NCBI GenBank assembly: GCA_002722885.1
Contig: PBNE01000023.1
Coordinates: 1 to 54,246 of the forward strand
Source of the DNA: Rhodospirillaceae bacterium
GTDB taxonomy: Bacteria; Pseudomonadota; Alphaproteobacteria; SP197
Direction of reading: 5' to 3'
DNA: 54,246 nucleotides
Every line of letters starts with the position of its first letter. Positions within the stretch are counted from its first letter, which is position 1. Position numbers and translations under genes: made by a program. Below, one piece after another: positions 1 to 9,603 of the stretch. The notes beneath the pieces were generated by a model. That model saw only the letters and a list, made by a program, of their open reading frames with translations. It was not told where the DNA came from and did no database searches.

Positions 1-119
1 ACATCACGATGGATGTGGAGCTGATCGCGCCGATCGCGATGGACGAGGGCCTGCGCTTCGCCATCCGTGAAGGCGGTCGCACCGTCGGAGCCGGCGTCGT
101 CGCCGAAATCATCGAGTAA
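1..119 (+). CDS. tuf: Elongation factor Tu, C-terminal 38 residues (partial)
   Basis: The window opens inside this gene; the reading frame runs from base 3 to the TAA at 117-119. The visible residues ([19 protein letters not shown], then a [10 protein letters not shown] stretch) are the end of EF-Tu domain III, with the basic GGRT segment that contacts aminoacyl-tRNA. EF-Tu delivers aminoacyl-tRNA to the ribosome using GTP. It lies 41 bases before rpsJ, the usual tuf-rpsJ order of proteobacteria, so it is probably co-transcribed with the ribosomal operon. Confidence 0.97.
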   Translation, partial: ITMDVELIAPIAMDEGLRFAIREGGRTVGAGVVAEIIE

Positions 120-160
120 ATCCGAACGCGCTAAGCAGACGGGATAACAGGAGAAGCATC

Positions 161-469
161 ATGGCGGGTCAAAACATCCGCATTCGGCTGAAGGCCTTCG
201 ATCACAGGCTGCTTGACCAGTCGACGAACGAGATCGTCGGCACGGCCAGGCGGACGGGCGCCCAGGTGCGTGGACCGATCCCTCTGCCGACGCGTATCGA
301 GAAGCTCACCGTTCTTCGCGGTCCTCACATCGATAAGGAATCGCGCGAACAGTTCGAAATCAGGACCCACAAGCGCTTGATCGACATCGTCGAACCCACC
401 CCGCAGACCGTTGACGCTTTGATGAAGCTCGACCTTGCGGCTGGTGTCGACGTCGAGATCAAGCTCTGA
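161..469 (+). CDS. rpsJ: Small ribosomal subunit protein S10
   Basis: This 102-residue protein has the standard S10 length and sequence ([14 protein letters not shown] at the N terminus, RTHKRLIDI near residue 75). S10 sits in the 30S head; in many bacteria it is also the NusE partner in antitermination with NusB. The ATG is preceded by AGGAGA at good spacing. It is the first gene of the S10 block, 10 bases ahead of rplC. No leader structure like the E. coli L4-regulated S10 leader could be made out in the 41 bases upstream. Confidence 0.98.
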   Translation: MAGQNIRIRLKAFDHRLLDQSTNEIVGTARRTGAQVRGPIPLPTRIEKLTVLRGPHIDKESREQFEIRTHKRLIDIVEPTPQTVDALMKLDLAAGVDVEIKL

Positions 470-479
470 GGAACGACCG

Positions 480-1280
480 ATGCGTACCGGTATGATCGCC
501 AAGAAAGTCGGCATGAGCCGCATCTTCACCGGAGAGGGGGGGCATATTCCCGTCACGGTGCTGCAGGTGCATGGTAACCACGTTGTGGGCCAGCGCACGG
601 CAGAGACGGATGGCTATGTCGCCCTGCAGATCGGCACTGGCCCTGCCAAGGTGAAGCACCTGAATCGCGCCCAGCGCGGTCAGTTCGCCAAAGCCGGTGT
701 TGAGCCCCAGCGCAAGGTTGCAGAGTTCCGCGTGAGCGACGATGCAGTCCTGCCCGTGGGCGCCCAAATCTCCGTCGAACACTTCGTCGCCGGCCAGATG
801 GTTGACGTCACAGGGACTTCGAAGGGTAAAGGTTTCGCCGGCGCCATGAAGCGTCACAACTTCGGTGGCATGCGTGCGAGCCACGGTGTTTCGGTTTCGC
901 ATCGTGCCCATGGTTCGACCGGCAACAGCCAGGATCCGGGCAAGGTGTGGAAGGGCAAGAAAATGGCCGGCCACATGGGTGCCGAGCGTGTCACCACGCA
1001 GAACCTGGAAGTCGTAGCCACGGACACTGAAAACAGCCTGATCATGATCAAGGGCAGCATTCCCGGCGCTAAGGAAGGCTGGGTGATGCTGACCGACGCT
1101 GTTAAGGCGAAGACTCCGGACGATCTGCCGTTTCCTGCAGCCCTGATCGAGGGCGCAGTCCCCGAGGCGCCGGCTGAAGAAGCCCCAGCCGAGGAAGCTG
1201 CTGACGACGAGGCCCCGGTTGCAGAGGTTGAATATGCCCCCGCCGCAGAGGCTGAGGAGTCCGGGGAGGACAAGTCGTGA
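480..1280 (+). CDS. rplC: Large ribosomal subunit protein L3 with acidic Ala/Glu tail
   Basis: The product is 266 residues, longer than the usual 205-240. L3 core motifs are clear: [15 protein letters not shown] at the start, and [15 protein letters not shown] with [14 protein letters not shown] around residues 110-145, the loop that reaches toward the peptidyl-transferase centre. The start at 480 is chosen because it gives the canonical N terminus and follows GAGGAA; the frame is open back to 435 but adds non-homologous residues. The last 40 or so residues are low-complexity Ala, Pro, Glu and Asp. It ends inside the GTG start of rplD (4-base overlap). Confidence 0.97.
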   Translation: MRTGMIAKKVGMSRIFTGEGGHIPVTVLQVHGNHVVGQRTAETDGYVALQIGTGPAKVKHLNRAQRGQFAKAGVEPQRKVAEFRVSDDAVLPVGAQISVEHFVAGQMVDVTGTSKGKGFAGAMKRHNFGGMRASHGVSVSHRAHGSTGNSQDPGKVWKGKKMAGHMGAERVTTQNLEVVATDTENSLIMIKGSIPGAKEGWVMLTDAVKAKTPDDLPFPAALIEGAVPEAPAEEAPAEEAADDEAPVAEVEYAPAAEAEESGEDKS

Positions 1281-1897
1281 AGACCGATGTTTTAACACTC
1301 GACAACAAGAAGACCGGTTCCGTCGACCTGTCGGATGATGTGTTCGGTCTTCCTGCACGCACCGACATCCTGGCCCGTGTGATCAACTGGCAGCTGGCCA
1401 AGCGCCGCTCCGGTATGCACACGACCAAGTCGACCAGCGACGTTGTGGGCACGACCCACCGTGTCGGCCGCCAGAAGGGCGGTGGTACTGCGCGTCACGG
1501 CAGCCGGAAGACCAATATCTTCCGGGGTGGTGCTGTGGCACACGGTCCGGTCCAGCGCAGCCACGGCTTCAAGCTGCCCAAGCGAATTCGCGCCCTGGGT
1601 CTGAAGACAGCTCTTTCGGTCAAGCAGGCCGAAGGTAAGCTGGTGGTTCTGGAGAGTGCTGAGCTCGACGGCGGCAAGACCAAGGATCTGGTTTCGCGCC
1701 TCACGGCCATGGGTATCGAGAGCGCTCTGGTCGTTGACGGCTCGGCCGTGAACGAGAACTTCAAGCGTGCTGCTTCGAACATCCCCGGCATCGACGTGCT
1801 GCCGACCGCCGGTGCCAATGTTTACGACATCGTTCGTCGTGACACGCTGGTGCTGACCAAGGACGCCGTTACAGCCCTTGAGGAGAGGCTCAAATGA
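1277..1897 (+). CDS. rplD: Large ribosomal subunit protein L4
   Basis: This 206-residue L4 binds 23S rRNA domain I and lines the peptide exit tunnel. The tunnel loop is visible around residues 55-85 ([19 protein letters not shown]). The start is GTG at 1277, overlapping the rplC stop as GTGA and preceded by GGGAGG, so the two are translationally coupled. In E. coli L4 also represses its own operon; nothing here shows that this regulation is kept. It overlaps rplW by four bases (ATGA). Confidence 0.97.
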   Translation: MKTDVLTLDNKKTGSVDLSDDVFGLPARTDILARVINWQLAKRRSGMHTTKSTSDVVGTTHRVGRQKGGGTARHGSRKTNIFRGGAVAHGPVQRSHGFKLPKRIRALGLKTALSVKQAEGKLVVLESAELDGGKTKDLVSRLTAMGIESALVVDGSAVNENFKRAASNIPGIDVLPTAGANVYDIVRRDTLVLTKDAVTALEERLK

Positions 1898-2187
1898 GTC
1901 TGTTGAAGAGCTACGACATCATTCGCAGCCCCATCATCACCGAAAAGTCGACGATGGGGGCCTTGCACAACCAGGTGACGTTCCGTGTGGATCGCCGCGC
2001 TTCCAAGCCGGAGATCAAGCAGGCTGTCGAGGAGTTGTTCAAGGTGAAGGTGACCGCCGTGAACACCCTGAACCAGCAGGGAAAGACGAAGCGTTTCCGG
2101 GGCCGTATGGGCCGCCGTAATGCAGTCAAGAAAGCAATCGTGACGCTGGCTGAAGGCCACACGATCGACGTCACGACGGGAGTGTAA
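1894..2187 (+). CDS. rplW: Large ribosomal subunit protein L23
   Basis: This 97-residue L23 has the family signature [12 protein letters not shown] at the N terminus and the extended loop near residues 60-75 ([16 protein letters not shown]). L23 lies at the tunnel exit and is the docking site for trigger factor and SRP. The ATG overlaps the rplD stop (ATGA) with GAGGAGAGG just upstream. Only one base separates its stop from the rplB start. Confidence 0.97.
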   Translation: MSLLKSYDIIRSPIITEKSTMGALHNQVTFRVDRRASKPEIKQAVEELFKVKVTAVNTLNQQGKTKRFRGRMGRRNAVKKAIVTLAEGHTIDVTTGV

Positions 2188-2188
2188 G

Positions 2189-3022
2189 ATGGCGCTGAAA
2201 CCCCATAAGCCGGTTACGCCGGGGCGGAGGGGCCTGGTTCAGGTCGACCGCTCGCACCTTTATAAGGGCAAGCCGGTCAAGGATCTGACCGAGGGGCTGA
2301 AGAAGAAGGGCGGACGCAACGTCCATGGCCGCATCACGATGCGTCACCGTGGCGGTGGTCATAAGCGCCGTTACCGTTTGATCGACTTCAAGCGCCGCAA
2401 GTTCGATGTTGTCGCCACGGTTGAGCGTCTCGAATACGACCCGAACCGTTCCGCCTATCTCGCACTCCTCAACTACGAGGATGGTGAGCAGGCCTACATC
2501 CTGGCGCCGCAGCGTGTGCAACCTGGCGACAAGATTGTGGCGGGCGAGCGTGTGGATATCCGCCCCGGCAATGCGATGCCTCTGGAGAATATTCCGGTCG
2601 GTACGATCATCCACAACATCGAGATGAAGTCCAAGGGTGGCGGCAAGATCGCCCGCTCGGCCGGAAACTACGCCCAGCTCATAGGTAAGGATCAGGGTTA
2701 TGCCCAGCTCCGCCTGAGCTCCGGCGAGATGCGCATGGTGCGTGGTGAGTGCATGGCGACGATCGGTGCCGTCTCGAACCCTGACCATCAGAACCGCAAG
2801 CTCGGCAAGGCCGGCCGCAAGCGCTGGATGGGCAAACGCCCCAGCGTCCGTGGCGTGGTTATGAACCCGATTGATCATCCGCACGGCGGTGGTGAAGGCC
2901 GTACCAGCGGTGGCCGCCATCCGGTGACCCCCTGGGGCAAACCCACCAAGGGTGCGCGGACCCGCACGAAGAAGGCGAGCGACAAGCTGATCATCGCGCG
3001 TCGTCATCGCAAGAAGCGCTAG
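2189..3022 (+). CDS. rplB: Large ribosomal subunit protein L2
   Basis: This 277-residue L2 is of normal length. The N terminus ([15 protein letters not shown]) and the C-terminal [13 protein letters not shown] segment near residue 222, which carries the conserved histidine close to the peptidyl-transferase centre, are both intact. L2 is needed for subunit association and tRNA binding. The next gene, rpsS, starts 11 bases downstream, and its Shine-Dalgarno site AGGAGG overlaps the rplB stop. Confidence 0.98.
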   Translation: MALKPHKPVTPGRRGLVQVDRSHLYKGKPVKDLTEGLKKKGGRNVHGRITMRHRGGGHKRRYRLIDFKRRKFDVVATVERLEYDPNRSAYLALLNYEDGEQAYILAPQRVQPGDKIVAGERVDIRPGNAMPLENIPVGTIIHNIEMKSKGGGKIARSAGNYAQLIGKDQGYAQLRLSSGEMRMVRGECMATIGAVSNPDHQNRKLGKAGRKRWMGKRPSVRGVVMNPIDHPHGGGEGRTSGGRHPVTPWGKPTKGARTRTKKASDKLIIARRHRKKR

Positions 3023-3033
3023 GAGGACCTGTA

Positions 3034-3312
3034 GTGTCTCGTTCTGTCTGGAAAGGTCCGTTTGTGGACGGTTATCTGCTCAAGAAGGCAGAGGCTGTTC
3101 GTGAATCCGGGCGCAAGGAAGTGATCAAGACCTGGTCACGCCGTTCGACGATCATGCCCCAGTTCGTGGGGCTGACGTTTGGCGTCTACAACGGTCAAAA
3201 GCACCTGCCGGTGCTGGTCACCGAAAATATGGTCGGTCACAAGTTCGGCGAGTTCTCGCCGACCCGTAACTACTACGGCCACGCCGCCGACAAGAAGGCG
3301 AAGAGGGGCTAA
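3034..3312 (+). CDS. rpsS: Small ribosomal subunit protein S19
   Basis: This 92-residue S19 carries [18 protein letters not shown] at the N terminus and the [11 protein letters not shown] and [11 protein letters not shown] motifs of the 30S head protein that pairs with S13. The start is GTG at 3034, supported by AGGAGG eight bases upstream; there is no better ATG. It sits in the standard rplB-rpsS-rplV order. Confidence 0.97.
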   Translation: MSRSVWKGPFVDGYLLKKAEAVRESGRKEVIKTWSRRSTIMPQFVGLTFGVYNGQKHLPVLVTENMVGHKFGEFSPTRNYYGHAADKKAKRG

Positions 3313-3317
3313 GGGTC

Positions 3318-3701
3318 ATGGGTAAGCGTAGTCTGGAGCGTCAGCTCCCCGACAACGAGGTTCGCGCGATGGCGCGTTCGCTGCGGACTAGTTCGCAGAA
3401 GCTCAACCTCGTTGCCGAACAGATCCGGGGTAAGCCGGTCGCCAAGGCCCTGTCCGAGTTGACCTTCTCCAAGCGCCGCATTGCCGGCGATGTGAAGAAG
3501 GTTTTGCAGTCGGCCATCGCCAACGCGGAAAACAATCACGGTCTGGATGTGGACCGTCTCGTGGTGGCGTGCGCCACCGTGGGCCCGAGCCTGAAGATGC
3601 GCCGGTTCCGCCCGGCGGGTCGTGGCCGTATCCACCCCTACCGCAAGGATTTCAGCAATCTCGAAATTATCGTTCGGGAAGCTGCGGAGAGCGAGGACTG
3701 A
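3318..3701 (+). CDS. rplV: Large ribosomal subunit protein L22
   Basis: This 127-residue L22 contains [18 protein letters not shown] and the C-terminal beta-hairpin (around residues 80-105, [13 protein letters not shown]) that lines the exit tunnel and is the usual site of macrolide-resistance changes. It begins 5 bases after rpsS. Its TGA stop shares its last base with the ATG of rpsC, so coupling is likely. Confidence 0.97.
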   Translation: MGKRSLERQLPDNEVRAMARSLRTSSQKLNLVAEQIRGKPVAKALSELTFSKRRIAGDVKKVLQSAIANAENNHGLDVDRLVVACATVGPSLKMRRFRPAGRGRIHPYRKDFSNLEIIVREAAESED

Positions 3702-4390
3702 TGGGACACAAGGTTAACCCGATCGGGCTGCGGCTCGGCATCAACCGCACGTGGGATTCCCGCTGGTATGCCGATGGTCCGGACTATGCGCGTCAGCTGC
3801 ATGAAGACCTCGCGATCCGCGAGTATGTTCATGCCCAGCTGGGCCAGGCCGGCATCAGCAAGGTTGTCATCGAACGCCAGGCCACAAAGGTCCGCGTTTC
3901 GATCCACACGGCGCGTCCCGGTGTTGTCATCGGCAAGCGCGGTGCCGACATTGAGAAGCTGAAGCAGGCGCTGCAGGCGATGACGTCGTCGGAAGTGACC
4001 GTGAACATCGTCGAGATTCGCAAGCCGGAGATCGACGCCACGCTGGTCGCCGAAAACGTCGCACAACAGCTTGAGCGTCGTATCTCGTTCCGTCGCGCGA
4101 TGAAGCGCGCGGTGCAGTCGGCTATGCGTCTGGGCGCTGAGGGCATCCGGATCAATGTCGGTGGCCGTCTCGGCGGTGCTGAGATTGCTCGTGTCGAGTG
4201 GTACCGCGAAGGCCGTGTGCCGCTTCACACGCTCCGCGCAGACATCGACTTCGGCCGTGTCACCGCTCAGACGGCGTATGGCGCGATCGGCATCAAGGTC
4301 TGGGTCTTCAAGGGTGAGATCTACGGGCACGATCCGCTGGCTCATGAGAGCCGAGAAACCGAAGCCCAGGGCGGTCAGGCACGCGCCTGA
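3701..4390 (+). CDS. rpsC: Small ribosomal subunit protein S3
   Basis: This 229-residue S3 starts at 3701 with the canonical [13 protein letters not shown]; the frame is open upstream to 3569, but those residues are read from the rplV gene and are not S3-like. A type II KH domain is visible near residues 60-100 ([14 protein letters not shown]), followed by the C-terminal domain ([14 protein letters not shown]). S3 forms part of the mRNA entry channel with S4 and S5. Confidence 0.97.
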   Translation: MGHKVNPIGLRLGINRTWDSRWYADGPDYARQLHEDLAIREYVHAQLGQAGISKVVIERQATKVRVSIHTARPGVVIGKRGADIEKLKQALQAMTSSEVTVNIVEIRKPEIDATLVAENVAQQLERRISFRRAMKRAVQSAMRLGAEGIRINVGGRLGGAEIARVEWYREGRVPLHTLRADIDFGRVTAQTAYGAIGIKVWVFKGEIYGHDPLAHESRETEAQGGQARA

Positions 4391-4406
4391 CCGGAGGATT
4401 TGAGAG

Positions 4407-4817
4407 ATGTTGTCACCAAAACGCACCAAGTTCCGCAAGGCGCACAAGGGTCGTATCCACGGCACCGCCAAGGGCTACACAACTCTGAACTTCGGCTCCT
4501 ATGGCATGAAGTCTCAGGCTCCCGGTCGTATCACGGCGCGTCAGATCGAAGCGGCTCGCCGCGCAATCACGCGTTACATGAAGCGTGCCGGCCGCGTGTG
4601 GGTCACGGTTTTCCCCGATGTCCCGGTGTCGACCAAGCCTGCCGAAGTTCGCATGGGTAAGGGCAAGGGTTCGCCCGAGTACTGGATGTGCCGTGTGAAG
4701 CCGGGCCGTGTGATGTTCGAACTGGATGGTGTGGACGAGGATATCGCCCGTGAAGCCATCCGTCTGGGCGCGGCGAAGCTGCCGATCCCGGTCAAATTCA
4801 TTCAGCGTATGCACTAA
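4407..4817 (+). CDS. rplP: Large ribosomal subunit protein L16
   Basis: This 136-residue L16 starts [16 protein letters not shown] and carries the conserved [15 protein letters not shown] and [13 protein letters not shown] segments. L16 helps position tRNA in the A site and organises the central protuberance. CGGAGGA lies upstream of the ATG. Genes on both sides keep the universal rpsC-rplP-rpmC order. Confidence 0.97.
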   Translation: MLSPKRTKFRKAHKGRIHGTAKGYTTLNFGSYGMKSQAPGRITARQIEAARRAITRYMKRAGRVWVTVFPDVPVSTKPAEVRMGKGKGSPEYWMCRVKPGRVMFELDGVDEDIAREAIRLGAAKLPIPVKFIQRMH

Positions 4818-4832
4818 AGGGGGAATGGTTCG

Positions 4833-5030
4833 ATGAAGTCCGCCGATGTTCGCGCAATGAGTCCCGACCAGATGAAGGACGAGTTGCTAACGCTGAAGAA
4901 GGAGCTGTTCAACCTGCGTTTCCAGCAGGCTGGCGGCACCTTGGAAAACACCGCTCGCATGCGGCAGGTTCGCCGTGACATTGCGCGCATTCAGACCATC
5001 CAGGGCCAGAGCGCCCCGGCTGCGTCCTAA
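4833..5030 (+). CDS. rpmC: Large ribosomal subunit protein L29
   Basis: This 65-residue L29 is a two-helix protein located beside L23 at the tunnel exit. The diagnostic stretch [18 protein letters not shown] is present at residues 23-41, followed by [12 protein letters not shown]. The N-terminal [18 protein letters not shown] is typical. AAGGGGG precedes the start. Confidence 0.96.
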   Translation: MKSADVRAMSPDQMKDELLTLKKELFNLRFQQAGGTLENTARMRQVRRDIARIQTIQGQSAPAAS

Positions 5031-5042
5031 GGGAAGAGTACT

Positions 5043-5279
5043 ATGCCGCGTCGTACCATGCAGGGTGTTGTTACCAGCAAATCCGGCGACAAGACCGTTG
5101 TGGTCAACGTCGAGCGCCTGATGAAGCACCCGATCTACAAGAAGACCATCCGCCGTTCGAAGCGTTATCACGCCCACGACGAGGGCAACGCCGTGAAGGT
5201 GGGCGACATGGTTCGTATTAAGGAGTGTGCTCCGATCTCCAAGCTGAAGTGCTGGATGGTCGTGGGCGACGAAGCCTGA
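5043..5279 (+). CDS. rpsQ: Small ribosomal subunit protein S17
   Basis: This 78-residue S17 is an OB-fold primary 16S rRNA binder. Seen: [18 protein letters not shown] at the N terminus and the conserved [10 protein letters not shown] around residues 40-49. It starts 12 bases after rpmC behind a GGGAAGAG site, and rplN begins 24 bases downstream. Confidence 0.97.
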   Translation: MPRRTMQGVVTSKSGDKTVVVNVERLMKHPIYKKTIRRSKRYHAHDEGNAVKVGDMVRIKECAPISKLKCWMVVGDEA

Positions 5280-5303
5280 ACGGGCTCATAGGGACCAGGA
5301 ACG

Positions 5304-5672
5304 ATGATTCAGCAAGAAACCAATCTCGACGTCGCGGATAACTCCGGCGCTCGCCGCGTCCAGTGCATCAAGGTGCTGGGCGGCTCCAAGCGCAAGACCG
5401 CCAGCGTCGGTGACGTGATCGTGGTTTCGGTCAAGGAAGCCGCGCCCGGACAGCGTGTGAAGAAGGGCGAGGTGGCCCGCGCCGTGATCGTGCGTACGGC
5501 CAAGGAGATTCGTCGCGCCGACGGCAGCGCCCTGCGCTTCGACCGTAACGCTGCGGTCATCATCAACAAGCAGAACGAGCCGGTGGGAACCCGCATCTTC
5601 GGCCCGGTGACGCGTGAACTGCGTGGCCGGAACTTCATGAAGATCATCTCGCTGGCCCCGGAGGTTCTCTGA
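5304..5672 (+). CDS. rplN: Large ribosomal subunit protein L14
   Basis: This 122-residue L14 begins [19 protein letters not shown], the family signature, and ends with [16 protein letters not shown]14 is at the subunit interface, makes bridges with 16S rRNA, and is the docking site for the silencing factor RsfS. It is the first gene of the classical spc group but is not separated from the S10 group here by any large gap. Confidence 0.98.
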   Translation: MIQQETNLDVADNSGARRVQCIKVLGGSKRKTASVGDVIVVSVKEAAPGQRVKKGEVARAVIVRTAKEIRRADGSALRFDRNAAVIINKQNEPVGTRIFGPVTRELRGRNFMKIISLAPEVL

Positions 5673-5674
5673 CC

Positions 5675-5992
5675 ATGGCTGCCAAGATCAAGAAAGGCGA
5701 CCGCGTTGTGGTCCTTTCCGGCCGTGACCGTGGCCGTGAAGGCGACGTGCTGAAGCTGTTGCCGGGCGAGAACCGGGCAATCGTGAACGGCGTCAACATG
5801 GCGCGCCGTCACACCAAACCCACACAGCAGAGCACAGGCGGAATCGAGGACAAAGAACTCTCGATCCATCTTTCGAACCTGGCGATTGCGGATCCCAAGG
5901 ACGGCAAGCCGACCCGTGTCGGTTTCCAGACGCTCGATGATGGCCGCAAAGTTCGTGTTGCGCGCCGCTCGGGCGAAATCATTGACACCTGA
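5675..5992 (+). CDS. rplX: Large ribosomal subunit protein L24
   Basis: This 105-residue L24 has the KOW motif at residues 6-32 ([19 protein letters not shown]) and the NIVNGVN-like strand, with the C-terminal [11 protein letters not shown]. It is an early assembly initiator that binds the 5' end of 23S rRNA. Only two bases separate it from rplN, and GGAGG lies inside the end of rplN. Confidence 0.97.
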   Translation: MAAKIKKGDRVVVLSGRDRGREGDVLKLLPGENRAIVNGVNMARRHTKPTQQSTGGIEDKELSIHLSNLAIADPKDGKPTRVGFQTLDDGRKVRVARRSGEIIDT

Positions 5993-6006
5993 ACGGGACG
6001 TTTGAA

Positions 6007-6555
6007 ATGGCAACCGCAAGGCTCAGGGAGCAGTACACGGCGACGGTTCGACCGGCGCTGATGGAGCAGTTCGGATATTCGAACATCCATGCGACCCCAA
6101 AGATCGACAAGATCGTCCTGAACATGGGCGTTGGTGACGCGATCACCGACTCCAAGCAGGTCGATGGCGCCGTGAACGAGCTGACCCTGATCGCCGGCCA
6201 GAAAGCCGTCGTGACCCACGCCAAGAAGTCGATTGCGAACTTCAAGCTGCGTGAGGGCATGCCAATCGGCGCCAAGGTCACGCTGCGTGGCACCAGGATG
6301 TACGAATTCCTGGACCGGCTGGTGAACATTGCCCTGCCGCGCGTCCGCGACTTCCGCGGTGTGAGTGGCAAGAGCTTTGACGGCCGTGGCAACTACGCCA
6401 TGGGTCTGAAGGAACAGATCGTGTTTCCGGAGATCGACTACGATCAGGTGAGCAACATCCGGGGGCTCGATATCGTGATATGTACGACGGCGAAGACCAA
6501 TGAGGAGGCTTATGCCCTGCTCGACGGTTTTCAGATGCCGTTCATCAAGAACTGA
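6007..6555 (+). CDS. rplE: Large ribosomal subunit protein L5
   Basis: This 182-residue L5 binds 5S rRNA in the central protuberance. Signatures: [16 protein letters not shown] near residue 38, [12 protein letters not shown] near residue 83, and [20 protein letters not shown] near 114. Length and ends are standard. It is followed by rpsN after 25 bases. Confidence 0.97.
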   Translation: MATARLREQYTATVRPALMEQFGYSNIHATPKIDKIVLNMGVGDAITDSKQVDGAVNELTLIAGQKAVVTHAKKSIANFKLREGMPIGAKVTLRGTRMYEFLDRLVNIALPRVRDFRGVSGKSFDGRGNYAMGLKEQIVFPEIDYDQVSNIRGLDIVICTTAKTNEEAYALLDGFQMPFIKN

Positions 6556-6580
6556 ACGACGCGGTTCGAAGGGAAACGAC

Positions 6581-6886
6581 ATGGCCAAGAAGAGCGCCAT
6601 CGAGAAGAACAACCGGCGCAAGCGCCTGGTGCAGAAGTATGCTGCCAAGCGTGCCGCTCTGCTCGAGATCGCGAACAATCGCGAGCTGCCGATGGAGGAG
6701 CGTTTCAAAGCGCGCCTGGATCTTGCCAAATTGCCGCGCAACTCGGCAAAGATTCGTGTACGCAACCGTTGCGGCGTCACCGGACGCCCGCGTGGCTATC
6801 ACCGCAAGTTCAACATGTCACGCGTCTCGCTGCGCGAACTGGCGTCCGACGGGATGATCCCCGGCCTCGTCAAGTCGAGCTGGTAA
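6581..6886 (+). CDS. rpsN: Small ribosomal subunit protein S14 (long, zinc-free type)
   Basis: This 101-residue S14 starts at 6581 ([15 protein letters not shown]) behind AAGGGAAA; the open frame from 6500 is only read-through of rplE sequence. The C-terminal block [17 protein letters not shown] near residue 62 is diagnostic. The CxxC zinc pairs of the short S14 form are absent, as expected for the 101-residue form. Confidence 0.97.
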   Translation: MAKKSAIEKNNRRKRLVQKYAAKRAALLEIANNRELPMEERFKARLDLAKLPRNSAKIRVRNRCGVTGRPRGYHRKFNMSRVSLRELASDGMIPGLVKSSW

Positions 6887-6899
6887 GGGAGGGCGCTCT

Positions 6900-7298
6900 A
6901 TGTCGATGACCGATCCCTTGGGCGATATGCTCGCCCGCATCAACAACGGACACATGCGCCGCAAGGCCCAGGTGAACTGCCCGGCGTCCAAGCTGAAGGA
7001 GAATGTTCTCTCCGTGCTGAAACGCGAAGGTTACATCCGGGACTTCCGCCGCAACGGCCAGGAATCGCCGAAGCCTGAGCTCGTGATCGAGCTCAAGTAC
7101 TACGAAGGCGAGCCCGTGATCCGCGAAATTGGCCGTGTCTCCAAGCCCGGCCGCCGCGTGTATTCCGGTGTCCGCGACATGCCGAACGTCTATGGCGGTC
7201 TGGGTGTCACCATCGTTTCGACGCCGCAGGGTGTCATGACCGACCACGAGGCCCGTGCCGCCAATCTTGGTGGCGAGGTCTTGTGCAAAGTGTTCTGA
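6900..7298 (+). CDS. rpsH: Small ribosomal subunit protein S8
   Basis: This 132-residue S8 starts [16 protein letters not shown] and ends with the conserved [14 protein letters not shown] and [10 protein letters not shown]8 is a primary binder of 16S helix 21 and in E. coli represses the spc operon at the rplE start; whether that target exists here was not established. GGGAGGG precedes the ATG. Confidence 0.97.
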   Translation: MSMTDPLGDMLARINNGHMRRKAQVNCPASKLKENVLSVLKREGYIRDFRRNGQESPKPELVIELKYYEGEPVIREIGRVSKPGRRVYSGVRDMPNVYGGLGVTIVSTPQGVMTDHEARAANLGGEVLCKVF

Positions 7299-7326
7299 CG
7301 AACGCCGGAACACTGGGGAAAGAAAC

Positions 7327-7860
7327 ATGTCACGTATAGGCAAGAATTCCGTCGCCATTCCCTCGGGGGTCGAGATCTCCGTCGCGGCCGATCATGTCGA
7401 GGTGAAAGGCAAGAACGGTACGCTGCGTCATCACATCTTGCCCGACGTCACCGTGAAAACGGAAGACGGAGAGGTCGTGGTGACGCCGAACTCGAACTCC
7501 AAGCAGGCCCGTGCTCTTTGGGGCACGACGCGCGCCAACATCCAGACCATGGTGACCGGCGTAACCGAAGGCTTCAAACGTGAGTTGGAGATCCAGGGCG
7601 TCGGCTATCGCGCGCAGATGCAGGGCAAAACCCTGAAGCTGCAGCTCGGCTACAGCCATGACGTAGAGTTCCCGGTGCCCGAAGGCATCACCATCGAATG
7701 CCCGAGCCAGACCGAGGTGATCGTGTCCGGCACGGACAAGCAACGTGTGGGCCAGGTGGCCTCCAACATACGCGGCTGGCGGCCGCCCGAGCCCTACAAG
7801 GGCAAAGGCATCCGCTACAAGGATGAGTATGTGCTGCGCAAAGAAGGCAAGAAGAAGTAG
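7327..7860 (+). CDS. rplF: Large ribosomal subunit protein L6
   Basis: This 177-residue L6 starts at 7327 with [17 protein letters not shown], supported by GGGGAAAG upstream; the frame is open to 7255 but those residues belong to rpsH sequence. The C-terminal signature [23 protein letters not shown] (residues about 150-172) is intact. L6 lies near the sarcin-ricin loop. Confidence 0.97.
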   Translation: MSRIGKNSVAIPSGVEISVAADHVEVKGKNGTLRHHILPDVTVKTEDGEVVVTPNSNSKQARALWGTTRANIQTMVTGVTEGFKRELEIQGVGYRAQMQGKTLKLQLGYSHDVEFPVPEGITIECPSQTEVIVSGTDKQRVGQVASNIRGWRPPEPYKGKGIRYKDEYVLRKEGKKK

Positions 7861-7868
7861 GACGCGCC

Positions 7869-8231
7869 ATGAAGACCGCAAAAGACATGCATCTGCGGCG
7901 CAAGGCCCGCGTCCGTCGTCAGCTCAAGCTGAGGACGGGAGCCAAGCCGCGCCTTTCCGTGTTCCGATCCGGGCGGCATATCTATGCCCAGGTGATCGAC
8001 GATGCGGCATCGCACACCCTGGCGGCTGCTTCGTCGCTGGAAGCCGATGTTCGTGGCGGCGACAAGGCCGGTACCAATGTCGACACGGCTGCGAAGGTGG
8101 GCAAGGCGATCGCCGAGCGCGCGAGCGCGGCGGGCGTGAGCGAGGTCGTCTTTGACCGCAGTGGTTACCGTTATCACGGCCGGGTCAAAGCCCTGGCGGA
8201 GGCTGCCCGTGAGGGCGGTCTGAAATTCTAG
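7869..8231 (+). CDS. rplR: Large ribosomal subunit protein L18
   Basis: This 120-residue L18 is a 5S rRNA-binding protein. Seen: a very basic N terminus ([12 protein letters not shown]), [18 protein letters not shown] near residue 31, and the C-terminal [23 protein letters not shown]. It starts 8 bases after rplF behind AGGA. Confidence 0.97.
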   Translation: MKTAKDMHLRRKARVRRQLKLRTGAKPRLSVFRSGRHIYAQVIDDAASHTLAAASSLEADVRGGDKAGTNVDTAAKVGKAIAERASAAGVSEVVFDRSGYRYHGRVKALAEAAREGGLKF

Positions 8232-8261
8232 GCCGGCTGGCGGCAGGAAAAGGACAAGAAC

Positions 8262-8867
8262 ATGGCAATGGCAGGTCGCGAGCAGCGCGGTGGTGGTCGT
8301 ACCGACCGCGGTGGACGCAACGACCGTGGCGGACGCCGCGGAGTGGGCAGCGATGACGGCAACGAGTTTCTTGAGAAGCTCGTCAGCATCAATCGTGTCG
8401 CCAAGGTGGTGAAGGGTGGCCGTCGCTTCGGCTTTGCGGCGCTCGTCGTCGTGGGCGACCAGAAGGGTCGTGTCGGCCACGGTGCCGGCAAGGCGCGCGA
8501 GGTCCCCGAGGCCATTCGCAAGGCGACGGAGCAGGCCAAGCGCAACATGATCCGAGTGCCGCTTCGCGAGGGACGGACGCTGCATCATGATGTGAAGGGC
8601 CGCTTCGGTGCGGGCCGCGTGGTTCTCCGCACAGCCCCTCCGGGTACCGGTGTGATTGCCGGTGGTCCGATGCGTGCCGTGTTCGAGGCGCTTGGTGCTC
8701 AGGATGTAGTCTGCAAGTCGACCGGCAGTGCCAACCCCTACAACATGGTAAAGGCGACCTTCGAGGCCCTTGGCCAGACGATGTCGCCGCGTGCGGTTGC
8801 CGCGAAGCGAAACAAAAAGGTTGCCGAGGTTCTGGGTCGAGGGCCCGAGTACGCGGCGGAGGAGTAA
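8262..8867 (+). CDS. rpsE: Small ribosomal subunit protein S5 with Arg/Gly-rich N-terminal extension
   Basis: This 201-residue S5 is longer than the 166 residues of E. coli. Residues 1-35 form a low-complexity Arg/Gly segment with several RGG triplets. The S5 core follows: [18 protein letters not shown] near residue 38 and the [15 protein letters not shown] motif near 74. S5 is a proofreading (ram) protein at the mRNA entry channel. A second in-frame ATG at 8268 is equally possible as the start; AAGGAC is upstream of both. Confidence 0.96.
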   Translation: MAMAGREQRGGGRTDRGGRNDRGGRRGVGSDDGNEFLEKLVSINRVAKVVKGGRRFGFAALVVVGDQKGRVGHGAGKAREVPEAIRKATEQAKRNMIRVPLREGRTLHHDVKGRFGAGRVVLRTAPPGTGVIAGGPMRAVFEALGAQDVVCKSTGSANPYNMVKATFEALGQTMSPRAVAAKRNKKVAEVLGRGPEYAAEE

Positions 8868-8870
8868 TCC

Positions 8871-9071
8871 ATGGCCAAGAAGGATAGTGGCGGCAAGCGT
8901 CTGCGTGTGACGCAGATTGGCAGCCCGATCGGCCGGCCGAAGGATCAGCGTCAGACGCTGGTGGGCCTGGGCCTGAACAAAATGCATCGCACACGCGAGC
9001 TGGAGGACACTCCCTCGGTGCGCGGCATGATCAACAAGGTGCACCACCTGGTGCGTTGGGAAGAAGTCTGA
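8871..9071 (+). CDS. rpmD: Large ribosomal subunit protein L30
   Basis: This 66-residue L30 carries the short family motif [19 protein letters not shown] then [17 protein letters not shown]. It follows rpsE after three bases with GGAGGAG inside the rpsE end. The position between rpsE and rplO is the normal one for bacteria that keep L30. Confidence 0.96.
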   Translation: MAKKDSGGKRLRVTQIGSPIGRPKDQRQTLVGLGLNKMHRTRELEDTPSVRGMINKVHHLVRWEEV

Positions 9072-9099
9072 TCGAACGATCAGACGGGATGAAACCGTC

Positions 9100-9588
9100 A
9101 TGAAGCTGAACGACATTCGCGACAACAGCGGCGCAACGCACGCCAAGAAGCGCCGTGGCCGTGGTATCGGCTCAGGCCTGGGCAAGACCGGTGGTCGTGG
9201 CCACAAGGGTCAGAAGTCCCGCTCGGGCGTGGCCGTCTCCAACTTCGAAGGCGGTCAGATGCCGATCTATCGGCGCCTGCCGATGCGTGGTTTCCAGAAT
9301 CCGAACCGGCGCGATTATGTCGCGGTCAATGTCGAGCGTGTGCAGCAGGCGATTGATGCCGGCAAGCTCGACGCCAAGGCCCCGATCGACGCTGCTGCCC
9401 TGAAGGCTGCCAGCGTGATCAAGCGGATCCGTGACGGTGTCCGTCTTCTGGGCCGTGGCGAGCTCTCGGCCAAGATCGACATCACGGTCGCGGGCGCCAG
9501 CAAGGGTGCGGTGGCTGCGGTTGAGAAGGTCGGCGGTTCAGTCACGATGACTGGTGCCAAGCCCGCCGCCGAAGAGAGCGCCGAGTAA
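9100..9588 (+). CDS. rplO: Large ribosomal subunit protein L15
   Basis: This 162-residue L15 starts [18 protein letters not shown] and carries the glycine-rich basic loop [19 protein letters not shown] at residues 19-37 that penetrates 23S rRNA, then [17 protein letters not shown]. The last 10 residues are acidic. It is followed after 15 bases by secY, the conserved rplO-secY pairing. Confidence 0.97.
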   Translation: MKLNDIRDNSGATHAKKRRGRGIGSGLGKTGGRGHKGQKSRSGVAVSNFEGGQMPIYRRLPMRGFQNPNRRDYVAVNVERVQQAIDAGKLDAKAPIDAAALKAASVIKRIRDGVRLLGRGELSAKIDITVAGASKGAVAAVEKVGGSVTMTGAKPAAEESAE

Positions 9589-9603
9589 GGACACAACCCA
9601 CTC

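Noticed and set aside
3569..3700. Longer N terminus for rpsC
   Set aside because: The extra residues come from the rplV gene read in another frame, and S3 proteins begin at MGHKVNP.
7815..9206. 463-codon open frame on the minus strand across rplR, rpsE and rpmD
   Set aside because: It lies fully antisense to conserved ribosomal genes; long antisense frames are expected from the codon bias of GC-rich genes.
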